Assembly: GCA_019279435.1 (NCBI GenBank)
Contig: JAAALK010000285.1
Span: 24,832,371 to 24,896,370 of the forward strand
Direction: 5' to 3'
DNA length: 64,000 nucleotides
Origin: Zizania palustris
Lineage: Eukaryota > Streptophyta > Magnoliopsida > Poales > Poaceae
Part shown: piece after piece, positions 1 to 12,107 of the stretch
Position numbering within the stretch: position 1 is the first letter of the stretch
Layout of the letters: each line of letters begins with the position of its first letter
Made by a program: the position numbers and the translations under genes
Notes under the pieces: model-generated
Databases searched by the model: none
Told to the model about the DNA's origin: nothing
What the model saw: the letters and a program-made list of their open reading frames with translations, nothing else

Positions 1-1444
1 CTTGTATGTTTATACTTTGTGCTATTTTGATTGTTTATTAAATGTATGTTTACTTTTTCCGTATCGAGAAGACTATGAGATCGTCGAGGAGCCGAAATTC
101 TACCCCGAGGTTCCACCTTCACCATTTGCGGAGCAAGGCATGTCACAACCCCCATTTTGATCATCATTGAGCTCATGTTTTAATAAATTATCGCTATAAC
201 TCATAGGATAATATTGCATTAGTCTAATCTCAAGCCTTACACTATATTCATTAGATTCCCATCCTTGTGTGTAAACCCAAGCCATGCTTATTGAGCCTTA
301 ACTCCTTGTCACTCTACTATAATATATTAGCTAGTGTCCAATGTACCGACACAACTGCTATAGGATAAAAAAATGAGTCGTAGATAGATGGATTCTACTA
401 TATGTATTTCCCTGTTATTCTCGTCTCTGGATTCTGTTGGAGTTGGCTATGTCATAAGTATGGTGGGTTCCGTGTGCAAGATATGGCATTGGTTGGTCGC
501 ACCCGGGGCACTATAAGGACCGGTCTGCGGGATCTGTTGCAAAGCACTTCCGTACTAACCACAAGTCTAATGCGTAAGTCCTAACTGAAAGTATGGAACA
601 ATCCGACTCGATGCACCATAGTGGAGGGGGAAAGGGGCAACCTGCGGGTGACTTGTACCGACGTGGCTCAAGGGGGGGTATGGTGTTGGCTCGACGCGTC
701 GGGGCATCATATGAAACCCATAAGAGGGTGCTGTCGGGTCGAGGCGGACCATATGGAAGGTTTTGGAACGAGTTCTCGTGGTATGGGTCATCTTGTTACA
801 CTTTTGTGTATGGGATGACTGCGTGCCTTGTGGGTACAGTGGTACACCTCTGAACAGATTATTTAATCTTTTCGAAGAGCCTAGCCCACGGTCAAGAGTG
901 GGATGTGTGACTTCTCGCAGTTAGTTTACAATTGTTTGAATGGTTGAGTTATTCATGGCATATAAGGACTGTTGAGCGAGGGTGGGCTGACTGTACCGCT
1001 CGAGTCAGAAGATGATGATGCATACACATGTTTACATTTATGTACTAATAACTTGATCACATTTAACTGCTTTACAAATATGCTTTTACGCAAAATTAGC
1101 CACTACCTTCGTTGGTATTACTCTCCATTATAACTGCATCCAGTGGCTTGCTGAGTACGATTGTACTTACCCTCGTTGACTTACACCACCAGAGCTCGTC
1201 TACTACGAGGAGGATGAAGGTCTGGAGTAGCGACCCAGTCAAGGCGAGACTGGAAGGAGGCATTCATCTAGGACCCTTGTTTTATTAGTTTCTCTCCACT
1301 TTATTCACTTTTGTACTACTACGGTCTACGAACCGTGAATGATTGATTGGCGTATTGTACGTGGTCGTGTGATGAACGTCTTGATTTATTGATTTTCTAT
1401 GGAATTTCAATAAAGGTCCGGATTTATTAAATCTAGGCGTTACA
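1..1444 (+). repeat. G1 5' LTR (3' part only)
   Basis: This is the last 1444 bp of the 5' LTR, ending GGCGTTACA. It aligns base for base with 5976-7417 apart from several dozen scattered substitutions, so the element is not recent. It contains no supported gene. Short reading frames here recur at the same places in the other LTR and are LTR sequence. Confidence 0.9.
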
Positions 1445-1447
1445 AGA

Positions 1448-1460
1448 TGGTATCAGAGCC
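1448..1460 (+). other. G1 primer-binding site
   Basis: TGGTATCAGAGCC lies three bases after the LTR end. It is complementary to the 3' end of plant initiator Met-tRNA, the usual primer for chromoviruses and many copia elements. Confidence 0.9.
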
Positions 1461-1581
1461 GACTTGACTGTAGGAAGCCAAACAGACATGACCCTAGGAC
1501 TTATATTAACCATATTTTCTTACAAAATTACTTACCCTCTCATCTTCTGGAGTTTCACAAAAAAATTCCTCTCTTTTGTAG

Positions 1582-2394
1582 ATGTCGGTCCATACCATGA
1601 GTGGGACTCTCCGCGACGAGGCCGGATTCATCCGCGAGCTTCGCATGCTCGTCGACTTCCTCAGATTTGTGCACGAGCCCGCGTTCCACGGGATCTTTCC
1701 CGATGCGAGCGAGAGCTACTGCGAGGTCACGGTCGTCATTCGCCCCTCTCCCACGCAGTCTGCCTTCTACACCCATGGACTCAGAGGACCTTCGTTCGTG
1801 GTGGCTAGCCAGCGCGCTGCACTCCAGACCCTCGCCGAGCTTCGATTGGTCTATGATCGCTAGCTCCGCGACACCGTCAACCGCTTCATGCCCATGCGCA
1901 CACCGAGGAGTCACCGCAGAATCTACATCAGCTCCCTCACTCAGCGCAACTCTGCCATCGCCCGCACCATGAGGCTTTTGGAGGCTATGGACAATCTTCA
2001 CACGGATGTCATCCTCGACGCAGATAGCCAGCACGATACCATCGACTTCTACCGCCATTCTTCGGAGAATCTGAACCAAGAGAATGCCGATCTTCGTCGC
2101 CAGGTCCAGCAGAACCACCACTTGACCACCGAGGTGGAGGAGTTGAGGCGTCAGAACGAGCTCCTACGTCAGGGCGCCGCCGTCACAGCACAGCTTCGCC
2201 AGCAGATCAAGGAGTTGCAGAAGGACCTAGAGGAGGTCGCTCCTCTTCCGCCCCACAAGCGGAAATCACTCCGGATCCCCACAGTTAGGCCCAAGAGGAT
2301 CTCCCGTAGTGCACCTCCCGCCGGACCCTCCAGCTCCACCACCCCAACCATCTCCGCCGAGCCCGTGATCGAGTTGTCCCCCGAGCTACCTTAG
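1582..2394 (+). pseudogene. Unrecognised coiled-coil ORF in the gag position of G1 (one in-frame stop)
   Basis: A 270-codon frame runs from ATG 1582 to TAG 2392-2394, interrupted only by TAG at 1861-1863. The first ~95 codons contain LVDFLRFVHEPAF and a segment rich in Val, Ile and Phe. Codons ~160-225 form a heptad-like coiled coil (LRRQVQQNHH, VEELRRQNELLRQ, LRQQIKELQKDLEE). The tail is basic, then rich in Pro, Ser and Thr. There is no CCHC knuckle and no recognisable retroviral gag, protease or RT motif. The ORF is followed by T-rich DNA and an AATAAA-like stretch near 2474 before pol sequence starts abruptly, as if a separate coding segment with its own 3' end had been placed here. It could be a highly diverged gag or captured sequence. 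I do not recognise it. Confidence 0.6.
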
Positions 2395-2479
2395 ACGTAG
2401 TTTTTACGGTTTCTTTTTTTCATTGTTTTGATTGTATTTCCACTCATGTCAAATATAAGGCATGGGTGAAGATTAAATA

Positions 2480-4102
2480 AAGGACTACGACCTAGGCATT
2501 CACTACCATCCCGGCAAAGCAAATGTGGTAGCTGATGCATTAAGTCGTAAAGGATATTGCACCGCCATCGTGATTCTGGATCACACGCCTTTGCTATATA
2601 AGGAGATGGAAAAGTTAAATCTCGGGTTAACCACAGGAGCCTATCTAGCCACCCTGGAGACCCAACCGGTCCTGTTCAAACAGATCCGTGAGGCTCAGTT
2701 AGAAGACCCGGACATAGCTGCAATTAAGAAGAACATGAGACAGGGCAAGGCCCTAGGATTTTCAGAGGACGAGAATGGCACCATATGGTTCGGAACCAGG
2801 ATCTGTGTGCCAGATAAACCAGAAATAAAGACCCTTATTCTAAGGGAGGCCCACGATACTCTGTACTCCATCCATCCCGAGAGTACAAAGATGTACCTAG
2901 GATTTGAAGGAACGATATTGGTGGGTTAGCATGAAGAAGGAAATTGCTAAGTTCGTCGCAGAATGTGACACCTGCCGATGAGTGAAGGCAGAACATCAGA
3001 GAACCGCAGGGCTATTACATCCACTTAAAGTGCCTGAATGGAAATGGGAAGAAATCGGTATGGATTTTATCACTGGACTTCCAAAGACTCAACTTGGTTA
3101 TGATTCTATATGGGTATTCATCAATCGGCTAACGAAGGTAGCTCACTTCATAGCCGTCAAGACAACCTTTAGTGGCCCTAAATTAGCAGAGTTGTATATG
3201 GCCTGCATAGTATGTCTTAATGGAGTACCCAAGAAGATAGTCTTCGATAGAGGGAGCCAGTTTACGTCTCGATTCTGGAAAAACCTTCAAGAGGAAATGG
3301 GAACGAGACTAAACTTCAGCACAACATACCACCCTCAGACAGATGGACAAACTAAAAGGGTGAATCAGATATTGGAGGATATGCTTCGGGCATGTGTCTT
3401 GGATTTTGGAGGAACTTGGGACAAGAGTTTACCGTACACCGAGTTTTCGTACAACAACAGTTATCGAGCTAGCCTTCAAATGTCCCCGTTCGAGGCTTTA
3501 TATGGACGTAAGTGCAGGACGCCTTTACTTTGGGATCAAACCGGTGAATCCCAAGTGTTTGGAACAGACATCCTTTGGGAAGCCGAAGAGAAGGTATAGA
3601 TTATCAAAGACCAACTCAAGACAGTCCAATCTCGACAGAAGAGCTATGCGGACAATCGTCGTCGAGATTTATCCTTTGAAGAGGGAGACCATGTCTACCT
3701 CCGAGTTACCCCTCTCCGTGGTACACAACGGTTTAACATGAGAGGAAAGTTGACACCTCGATACGTTGGACCTTTTCCCATTGCTTGACGCCAAGGCGAG
3801 GTCGCTTATCAGTTAGAGCTACCACCCTCATTGGCTGGGGTGCATGACGTGTTTCATGTGTCACAACTAAAGAAGTGTCTTCGAGTCCCAGCCGAGCAAG
3901 TAGACCTTCAGCAGTTGAACATTCAAGAAGATCTGACCTATGTGGAAAAGCCCGTCAAGATCTTGGAAGTCAAAGAAAGGACCACCAGGAGTCGCGTCAT
4001 CCGCTTCTGTAAAGTTCAGTGGAGAATCATCCCGTAGAGGAAGCTACATGGGAAAAAGAGGAAGAACTCAAAACACAGCACCCTGAGTTATTCGAGGATT
4101 GA
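2480..4102 (+). pseudogene. G1 pol remnant: RNase H end, integrase, chromodomain-like tail
   Basis: The sequence starts inside the RNase H end with the chromovirus signature HPGKANVVADALSRKG. The integrase zinc finger (H near 2850-2880, C-x2-C near 2964-2975) is frameshifted near 2910. The integrase core at 2982-3599 keeps GMDFI, FDRGSQF and NQILED, which supply the D, D and E residues. A stop at 3597 and another at 3787 break the C-terminal part, which still has GPF and the HVSQLKK motif. A one-base shift near 4020 precedes a chromodomain-like end (HPVEEATWE, ELKTQHPELF). At least four lesions make it non-functional. Protease, RT and most of RNase H are absent. Confidence 0.88.
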
Positions 4103-4130
4103 TCCAAATCTCGAGGACGAGATTCTTTGT

Positions 4131-4144
4131 AAGGGGGATAGGAT
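4131..4144 (+). other. G1 polypurine tract
   Basis: A purine-rich stretch (AAGGGGGATAGGAT) abuts the TG of the 3' LTR. This is the expected priming site for plus-strand synthesis, and its sequence is typical of Del/Tekay elements. Confidence 0.8.
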
Positions 4145-7100
4145 TGTAACACCCCAAGATTTAAAAATAAATAAAATAAATTTTTTAGGGAATTAAAAGA
4201 ATTATTTAATGAAAGAAAACCCTAAAAGAGCCCTAATAAAGCCCAACAAGGGGGAAAACTCAAAATTTCAACTTGGAAAATTTATGGAGAAATCTAGAGG
4301 CCAAGATATAATTTTAGGAATTTTTCCAAATTTTTATTAACAGGGATCCAATCCTTAAATAAATAAATGAATTACTGGAATTAAATTAATTCGGAAAAGC
4401 ATTTTAATTCATGTTGGGCCGCAAACCCTCAATTCGCTCCGGCCCAGCCCAGTCCAAGCCACGCGTCACTAACATGTGGGTCCAAGGTGTCGGCGCCGCT
4501 CGCCTCCTCTCTCTCGCCCGGGCCCCGCCTCGGCCCCACCCGTCAGCCTCGCTGACGCCTCCCTTCACGACTGACAGCCCGGGCCCGTTTATCGGCCCTT
4601 TCCTTTCCTGCTCACCCACTGACAGGTGGAGCCCACCTTTCAGATTCGTCTTCTTCGTTGGAAGGGGATCCCCCCTTCCATACCGGCGACCCCTTTTCCG
4701 TTTCCCGCCGCCGGCCGCCCGTGTTCACCCGGATTCACCTCGGAAAGCCTTCCCCGACCGCCGACGACCTCTTTCCTTCGAAAACCAACGCGTTTTCCCG
4801 TATTTGGAAGCATGGCCGAGCTAAAGGAAACCTCGCCGGAGTTGGAAAGGAGCCTTCGGGTTTCCTCCGATTCCCTTGCCAAAACGACACCGGCGAGCCC
4901 CTATTTAAACCCCCCCAAGCACCGCCCTCTGCCCACACCACCGTAGCCCGTACCAGAGCGAAACCAGAGCACCCCGCCCCGTTTTCCGGTTTTCTCTCCT
5001 ACTTCAACTCCGGCCACCGCTCGACGCTGCCTTGGGCCTCCTCCATCCACGCCGCCGCCACCGTAGTGACCGCCGGAGCCCGCCCGACCCTGGCATCTAC
5101 TCCGTTGGCCGTGGGCGCCACTGAATCGTCGTCGTCGTCGAGCACCCGAGAGGCCTTCGCCGTCTACCCTCGCTGCCGGTCGCCGTCAGTCGTCTGCCGT
5201 CGCCATCTCTGGTACCATCGCACTCCCCTCTTTCTGTTTCCATCAAGAGCTAGACCCCTAGGCCCTCGCCACCGCCGTCGCCGCCGCGCCCGAGCTCGCC
5301 GTCGCCGGAGACGAAGGGGGGGTACAAACCCCTTAGCACGTGCCGTGCTGGATTCCATCCGAGCCACACGATCCCGAGCGAGCGGCGCAGATTAGATCCT
5401 GAAGGGATCTAATCTGGGCCCTCGGATCCCATCGAATCAGTATCTTTAAATCTGAGCTGTTGATTAAAACTTAAACCCCCGAATGAATCTCGTGCGTCCA
5501 CGTAATACCCTTTCGCAGGTTTTAATCTCAGCCGTCCATTTTCACTTACCCCTCCTGCCTCGCATCTAGCCACTGGATCCAGATCCAACGGTCCAGATCG
5601 ATCGGGTCCACACGCACAGTCACAGGTTCACGGTGAAACTGGTTCACCGTGGACCAAGTACTGTTTTCTGTTTAAATAAAAATCCAGAAAATTGTTTAAA
5701 CTTTAAAAAATCATAACTTGCTCATTTTAACTCCAAATTTCACCATTCAAATTTTGTTACACTCAGCATTTTATTCTCTACATATTAATGCCATAAAAAC
5801 AGTATGTTATTTTAGTCTAAATTGTTCTTATTAAATAAATGAATAAAAACCCCTTAGGGATAAATTGTTAATTCATAGAATAAATCAGGAAAATCTCTAA
5901 AAAAATAATCTTTAATATTTTTCATCATAACATCAGAATCAAAAAGGATTAATTCCCCTTATGTGAAACAATAAACATGTATGTTTATACTTTGTGCTAT
6001 TTTGATTGTTTATTGAATGTATGTTTACTTTTTCCGTATCGAGAAGACTACGAGATCATCGAGGAGCCGGAATTTTACCCCGAGGTTCCACCTTCACCAT
6101 TTTCGGAGCAAGCAAGTCACAATCCCCATTTTGATCATCATTGAGCCCATGTTTTAATAAATTATCGCTATAACTCATAGGATAATATTGCATTAATCTA
6201 ATCTCAAGCCTTACACTATATTTATTAGAGCCTTGTCCTTGTGTGTAAACCCAAGTCATGCTTATTGAGCCTTAACTCCTTATAACTCTACTATAATATA
6301 TTAGCTAGTGTCCAACGTACCGACACAACTGCTATAGGATAGAAGAATGAGTCGTAGATAGATGGATTCTACTATATGTATTTCCCCATTATTCTCATCT
6401 CTGGACTCTATTGGAGTTGGCTATGTCATAAGTATGGTGGGTTCCGGGTGCAAGCTAGGGCATTGGTTGGTCGCACCCGGGGCACTATAAGGACCAGTCT
6501 GTGGGATCTGTTGCAAAGCACTTCCGTACTAACCACAAGTGTAATGGGTAAGTCCTAACTGAAAGTATGGAACAATCCAACTCGATGCACCATAGTGGAT
6601 GGGGCAAGGGGCAACTTGCGGGTGACTTGTACCGACGTGGCTCAAGGGGGGTATGGTGTTGGCTCGACGCGTCGAGGCACCATATGAAACCCATAAGAGG
6701 GTGCTGTCGGATCGAGGCGGACCATATGGAAGGTTTTGGCATGAGTTCCCGTGGTATGGGTCATCTTGTTACACTTTGGTGTATGGGATGAGTGCGTGCC
6801 TTGTGGGTACAGTGGTACACCTCTGATCAGACTATTTAATCTTTTCGAAAAGCCGAGCTCACGGTCAAGGGCGGGTTGTGTGACTTCTCGCAGTTAGTTT
6901 ACAATTGTTTGAATGGTTGAGTTATTCATGGCATATAAGGACTGTTGAGCGAGGGTGGGCTGACTGTACCCCTCGAGTTAGAAGATGATGATGCATACAC
7001 ATGTTTACATTTATGTTCTAATAACTTGATCACATTTAATTGCTTTACAAATATGCTTTTCTGCAAAATTAGCCACTACCTTCCTTGGTATTACTCTGCA

Positions 7101-7417
7101 TTATAACTGCATCAAGTGGCTTGCTGAGTACGATTGTACTCACCCTCGTTGACTTACACCACCAGAGCCCTTCTACTACGAGGAGGATGAAGGTCTAGAG
7201 TAGCGACCCAGTCAAGGCGAGACTGGAAGGAGGCGTTCATCTAGGACCCTTGTTTTATTAGTTTCTCTTCACTTTATTCACTTTTGTACTAATACGGTCT
7301 ACGAACCGTGAATGATTGATTGGTGTATTGTACGTGGTCGTGTGATGAACGTCTTGATTTATTGATTTTCTATGGAATTTCAATAAAGGTCCGGATTTAT
7401 TAAATCTGGGCGTTACA
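4145..7417 (+). repeat. G1 3' LTR, full length (3273 bp)
   Basis: It starts TGTAACACC right after the purine tract and ends GGCGTTACA. The first ~250 bp are AT-rich, 4400-5400 is strongly GC-rich, and the rest is AT-rich. A TATA-like TATTTAAA at 4902-4909 followed by C-rich sequence is a plausible transcription start region. Long open frames in the GC-rich part (for example 4658-5395) have no recognisable product and I treat them as chance. The flank at 7418 is CCCCC; the matching left flank is outside the window. Confidence 0.9.
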
Positions 7418-7471
7418 CCCCCCTCCGGGTAACGGGTTCGGCTCACAGTCGGCGAGCCACTGGAGCCACCG

Positions 7472-8720
7472 ATGCCTCCGCCGTACAACTGGGCAGGAAC
7501 TCCGCGGGCTCCATATGTGTCACAGCCAGAGTACCCTCCGCAACTTAACGCTATGCCTTGTTTTCCTTTAGAGTATTATGAATGGCAGGGACAAGTAGAC
7601 ACAGCGGAAGGAGGCATCGTCCACAAGCTATCTGTGGTACCTCCGAATCGGACCATGCAGGGCGAAGTTGAGGAGTACAGGCGTGTGGAGGCCGAAGACA
7701 GGAAGTCCGAAGCAATCATGGTCAGAGTAGGGTCTCAGGAAGTCCCAATTCCAAAGGCCTTATCACTGAAGTCTGACGAAGGTAAGCCCCATGCTTCAGC
7801 CAGAGCCTGCGCCGAAGCCTGGTCCGATCGACCGAACAAGGCCGGTCTGATTGCCAGGGTCCGCAGCGAAGGTCCCTCCGAACTTAGAGTGCACGAAGCC
7901 GAAGGGAGCAGTGCCACTTCGGCTAGAGTTGGCAGAAACTAGGCAGTAGCACCTGGCACCAAGCCACAACCATCTTGGGCACCTCCAGGCATGTCCAAAT
8001 CACAAAAGAGACGTCTACAATGACTATAGGCACAACAGATGCGCGAGAAGGAGGCCGAAGGAGAGCACGATGATATCTTTGAAGAAATCCTCCCTTGATC
8101 GTCCACAAAACAGGTGTGGAGGATAAAGCCGGTTGAGATGACCAACCCGGATCCTAGTCCGAGTGACGACGATGACGACATGCTCGACAATGACTACTCG
8201 CCCGTCTCAACATCGTCACGCTACCCGCCGAGTTCGCCCTACCGTAGGACGAGGCCGAGGTCGCTCAATTGAACCTTGGCCTTACTCGTTATTGAAGAAA
8301 CTTGGCAGGGATGAGGATGATCTGAAGAAGACTAACTTGATGCTCAATGGCTTCAATGACGAGTTCTGAGGCCAAGGGCATGCTCTCCATGGAGTTGATG
8401 GTGGGCAACATGACATTGCCAACATCGTTTTTCGTCGTCGATGTACAAGGTAACTACAGCGTGCTGCTTGGGCGCGACTGGATTCACGCGAATTGATGTG
8501 TTCCTTCTACTCTGCACCAGTGCCTGATTCAGTGGGACGACGATGAAGTAGAGGTCATTCCTGTAGATACTTCGGCCCAGGTGGCATTGGCCGATGTATC
8601 AGTTGACACCATTGAAAACAAAGTAGAGTGTCTGTCAGGTAGAGATCTTTCGGATTACGATTTTGTTAGCGTATCTGGAGGGCATTTTGTACTAGTGTCT
8701 ATAAAGCCACCTGGTGTAGC
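7472..8720 (+). pseudogene. G2 gag C-terminal part and protease remnant
   Basis: The frame from 7472 starts with Pro/Tyr-rich sequence and runs to 7942. It continues through stops into a basic segment (MSKSQKRRLQ near 7990) that resembles the linker before protease in plant gypsy elements. From ~8370 a shifted frame shows a protease-like domain with LMVGNMTLPTSFFVV and YSVLLGRDWIHAN. The catalytic D-S/T-G is not visible; the upstream part is scrambled by a frameshift near 8365. No CCHC knuckle is seen. The assignment rests on order and on the LLGRDWIH motif. Confidence 0.6.
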
Positions 8721-9049
8721 ACGACTGTTTTTGTATTAGTAGTCATGTCTAGCGAGAGTAATCTAGATTGGCTAAAGTCTCGGGTAGAGCAGTATCAGTC
8801 TAATAAAGACAGTATTGCCAAGGCCATCGAAGACTTTAGCGAGGTAGATAAATTAGGACAAGGTTTTGCATCGGATGATCCCTTATAAGAAGTTGACATA
8901 GGTGATGGTAGCATCCCGAGGCCGACTTTTGTAAACCAATATTTACAGCTTGATGAAAAGGCCGAAGTAATAAAGTTACTTCGGTCGTATGTCGATTGTT
9001 TCGCATGGGAGTATAGCGAGATGCCGGGACTAAGCCGTGAGCTCGTAGA

Positions 9050-12020
9050 GCATCGACTACCTATCAAGTCTAGGTTTAGGTCTTATAAATAGCCTCCTCG
9101 TCACTTTAACTCGGCCATCTATGACCGAGTTAAAGAAGAAGTAGAGCGACCGCTCAAAGCTGAATTTATTAGGCCATGTAGGTACGCAGAATGGGTTGCT
9201 AACATTGTGCCTGTAGAAAAGAAAGGGAGCAGCAAGATACGGGTATGTATTGATTTCAGAGATCTGAATAGAGCCACTCCGAAGGACGAGTATCCAATGC
9301 CGATAGACGACATGCTAATCAACGATGCTTTAGGACACAAGGTACTAAGTTTTCTTGATGGCAATGCTGGTTATAATCAAATCTTTATGGCCGAAAAGGA
9401 CGTCTACAAGACTGCCTTTTGATGCCCTAGTTTTGTCGGTTTGTTCGAGTGGGTCGTTACGACTTTTGGTTTGAAAAATGCTGGCGCCACGTATCAGCGC
9501 TATGAACTTAATCTTTCATGACTTGCTAGGAGTTATGTTAGAAGTCTACATTGATGATGTTGTAGTCAAATAAGGCACTGTGGGAAACCATTTAGCCGAT
9601 TTGAATGTTGATTTTGATAGGATGCGGCAGTATGGTTTGAAAATGAACCCACTCAAGTGTGCTTTTGTCGTGTCGCCGGGTAAGTTCTTAGGTTTCATGA
9701 TTCACGAAAGAGGCATAGAGATTGATCTTAAGAGGCTTGAGAAGATTAGAAACATTATGGCGCTGACATGTAAAAAAGACATGCAGAAGTTGCTAGGCAA
9801 GATGAATTATTTGTGTCGCTTTATATCCAAATTGTCCGGCAAGATTGATTCCTTTGTCCCCATACTCCGGCTAAAAAACAAAGCCGAGTTCGCTTGGGGG
9901 GCAAGCCAGAAAATCGCCTTTGAAAAGATCAAGGAGTGCTTTTCATCACCGCCCGTGGTGAGAGCACCCATATAGACGTCAGTTGGAAAGACGATGTTGC
10001 TTTGATTGAGGTAATACCATGGAAACTTTACTTTGATGGTTCAGCTTGAAAAAATGGCCAAGGTATTGTAGTGGTTCTCATATCACCTAGCGGAGCGCAC
10101 TTTGAGACCTCGGCTCATTTAGAGTTTCCTCCTACCAATAACCAAGCGGAATACGAGGTTTTACTGCTAGGGGTTGAACTGTTAGATTCCATGGGTGGTA
10201 AACATGTCCATGTGTATGGTGATTCCCTGTTACTGGTACAACAAGTGGCTAAGAGTGCTCAATGTTTTAATGGCTTGATAAATAGCTACTTGGATAAGTG
10301 CCTGGACATAGTTGCTACTTTTGATGACTTCAAAATTTCTCATGTGTCGAGAGAAGCCAATTCGGCTGCAAATTATTTGGCTCAGCAAGCATCTGGTTAT
10401 GAAGTCAGGAGAGGAAAATTTTCTGTATGGGAGAAGCCGGTGCTTGGTCTCACTGCCGAAGCTAGTGACTTCGGACAAGCGCACCTTCCGAGTCGGACCC
10501 CTCCGGCTGCCGAAGACCGGAGTACTCTGCCCACCGAGGGGCCTGGTACGCTGGAGATTGTGAGCCAAAGTCCTCCGCATAGTGAGGGCCTCTGGGAGCC
10601 CAGACCCAGCGGCAGAGGGCTTCTGCCTGGTACACACCGTACAGTTAGTCCGGCCAGACTTCGGTAGAGGTAGGAAGGGCTTGGGGGGCACCCCGAAATC
10701 AGTAGCCTCAAGACTTCTCCAGGGAGTGAGCTAGCAAAATCCTCCGAAGCCCATAAGGGCGATTGGAGAATGTCAATCGTCCAATATTTGAGAGACCCTA
10801 GCGAAAGGGTTGATCGGAAAGTTCGGCGACAAGCGTTTAAGTTTGTGCTGCTAGATGACACACTGTATCGCTGAACCATTGACGGAGTACTGTTAAGGTG
10901 TCTTGATCATGAACGGTCCAAGGTGGCTATAGGAGAAGTCCATGAAGGACTTTGTGGCACTCATCAGTCGGCCAAGAAAATGAGTTGGATGCTCAAAAGA
11001 GCGGGTTTCTACTAGACGACTATGATTGAGGATTGTTTTAAGTATTATAGAGGGTGTGATGCGTGTCGGAGGTTTGGCAATATTCAGTTAGCTCCTACTT
11101 CATTAATCAACCCTATTGTAAAGCCATGGCCATTCTGAGGTTGGGGTTTAGACTTCATCGGCCAAATCCACCCTCCTACCTCTAAATGACATCGGTTTGT
11201 ATTAATGGCAATGGATTACTTCACCAAGTTGACCGAGGTCGTGCCTCTCAAGAACATGACTCACAACGAGGTACTTGACTTTATTTTGAAGCACATCATA
11301 CATAGATTTGGCATTCCTCAAACTCTCACTACAGATCAAGGTAGCTCGTTTGTTTCTAAAGCGGAGAGGGACTTCGCCGAATATTGTGGTATTAAGTTGA
11401 TAAACTCTTCACCCTACTATGCTCAGGCCAATGGTCAGGCCTAGTCTAGTAATAAAACCGTGATTAAGCTCATTAAGAAGAAAATTGAAGAATTCCCCAA
11501 AAGGTGGCATGAAGTGCTATCCGAGGCGCTATGAGCTTGTAGAATTGCAAAGCACGGTGCTACCAAAGTTAGTCCATATGAGTTGACATATGGACAAGCA
11601 GTCGTTCTACCTGTAGAAGTAGATCTTGGCTCTTTAAGAGTGTTAAGGCAAGATGGCTTATTAGTCGACGAGTATGAAACTCCTTTGAAAGACAACCTAG
11701 AGGAAGTGACCGATAAGAGATTGAAGGCTTTAGAAGCCATTGAAGTAGACAAGAGAAGGGTAGCTAAAGCCTACAATAAGAAGGTTAAGCCAAAATCGTT
11801 TCAAGTGGGAGACTTGGTTTGGAAGACGATTTTACCCTTAGGCACTAAGAGTCCCAAGTTTGGTAAATGGTCACCTAGTTGGGAAGGCCCTTTCAAGATA
11901 GCCAAAATCGCTCCCGGCAATGTGTATGTGTTAGAATCTCTGCATGGAGAGCGGTTTCGAAGGGCTTTGAATGGTAGATACTTGAAAAGGTATTTCCCAA
12001 GTGTGTGGCAAATGGCGTAA
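9050..12020 (+). pseudogene. G2 pol remnant: RT, additional RNase H, integrase
   Basis: RT is seen at 9119-9422 (GSSKIRVCIDFRDLN) and resumes with YIDDVVVK near 9548 and FLGFMIHERGIEID near 9690. It ends near 9975 at VVRAPI, and the ordinary RNase H that should follow is missing. The additional RNase H starts at ~10020 (LYFDGSA) and runs to ~10400. A linker rich in CCGAAG-type motifs (10440-10740) leads to integrase. There the zinc finger (H near 10940, C-x2-C near 11060) and core motifs LDFIG and TTDQGSSF remain. The catalytic Glu codon after ANGQA is a TAG stop at 11442-11444. The C-terminal part is open at 11583-12020. It is not functional. Confidence 0.85.
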
Positions 12021-12107
12021 AAGGTTTCGAAACGACGATATGGGAGGTATCGTCTTGAGCTCGTTGCGCTTTTAGTTCACTTAGTTCACTAAATGGCAGG
12101 GGGCATG

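Larger units (their letters stand above)
1..7417 (+). mobile_element. G1: Tekay/Del-like Ty3/gypsy chromovirus, internally rearranged
   Basis: This is an LTR retrotransposon in + orientation. Positions 1-1444 match 5976-7417, so the two are the end of the 5' LTR and the matching part of the 3' LTR. The 3' LTR begins TGTAACACC and ends GGCGTTACA, giving short inverted termini. An initiator-Met primer site follows the 5' LTR and a purine tract precedes the 3' LTR. The internal region is only 2.7 kb, against the usual 4-5 kb or more, and holds an unknown ORF followed by RNase H end, integrase and a chromodomain-like tail. The chromodomain-like tail and the very long LTRs point to the Tekay/Del clade. 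The element is non-autonomous as it stands. The left end and the left target duplication lie outside the window. Confidence 0.88.

Noticed and set aside
4658..5395. 245-codon + strand open frame
   Set aside because: It lies in the GC-rich part of the G1 LTR, is Arg/Pro/Ser-rich with overlapping open frames in other phases, and has no recognisable domain. It is best explained by base composition.
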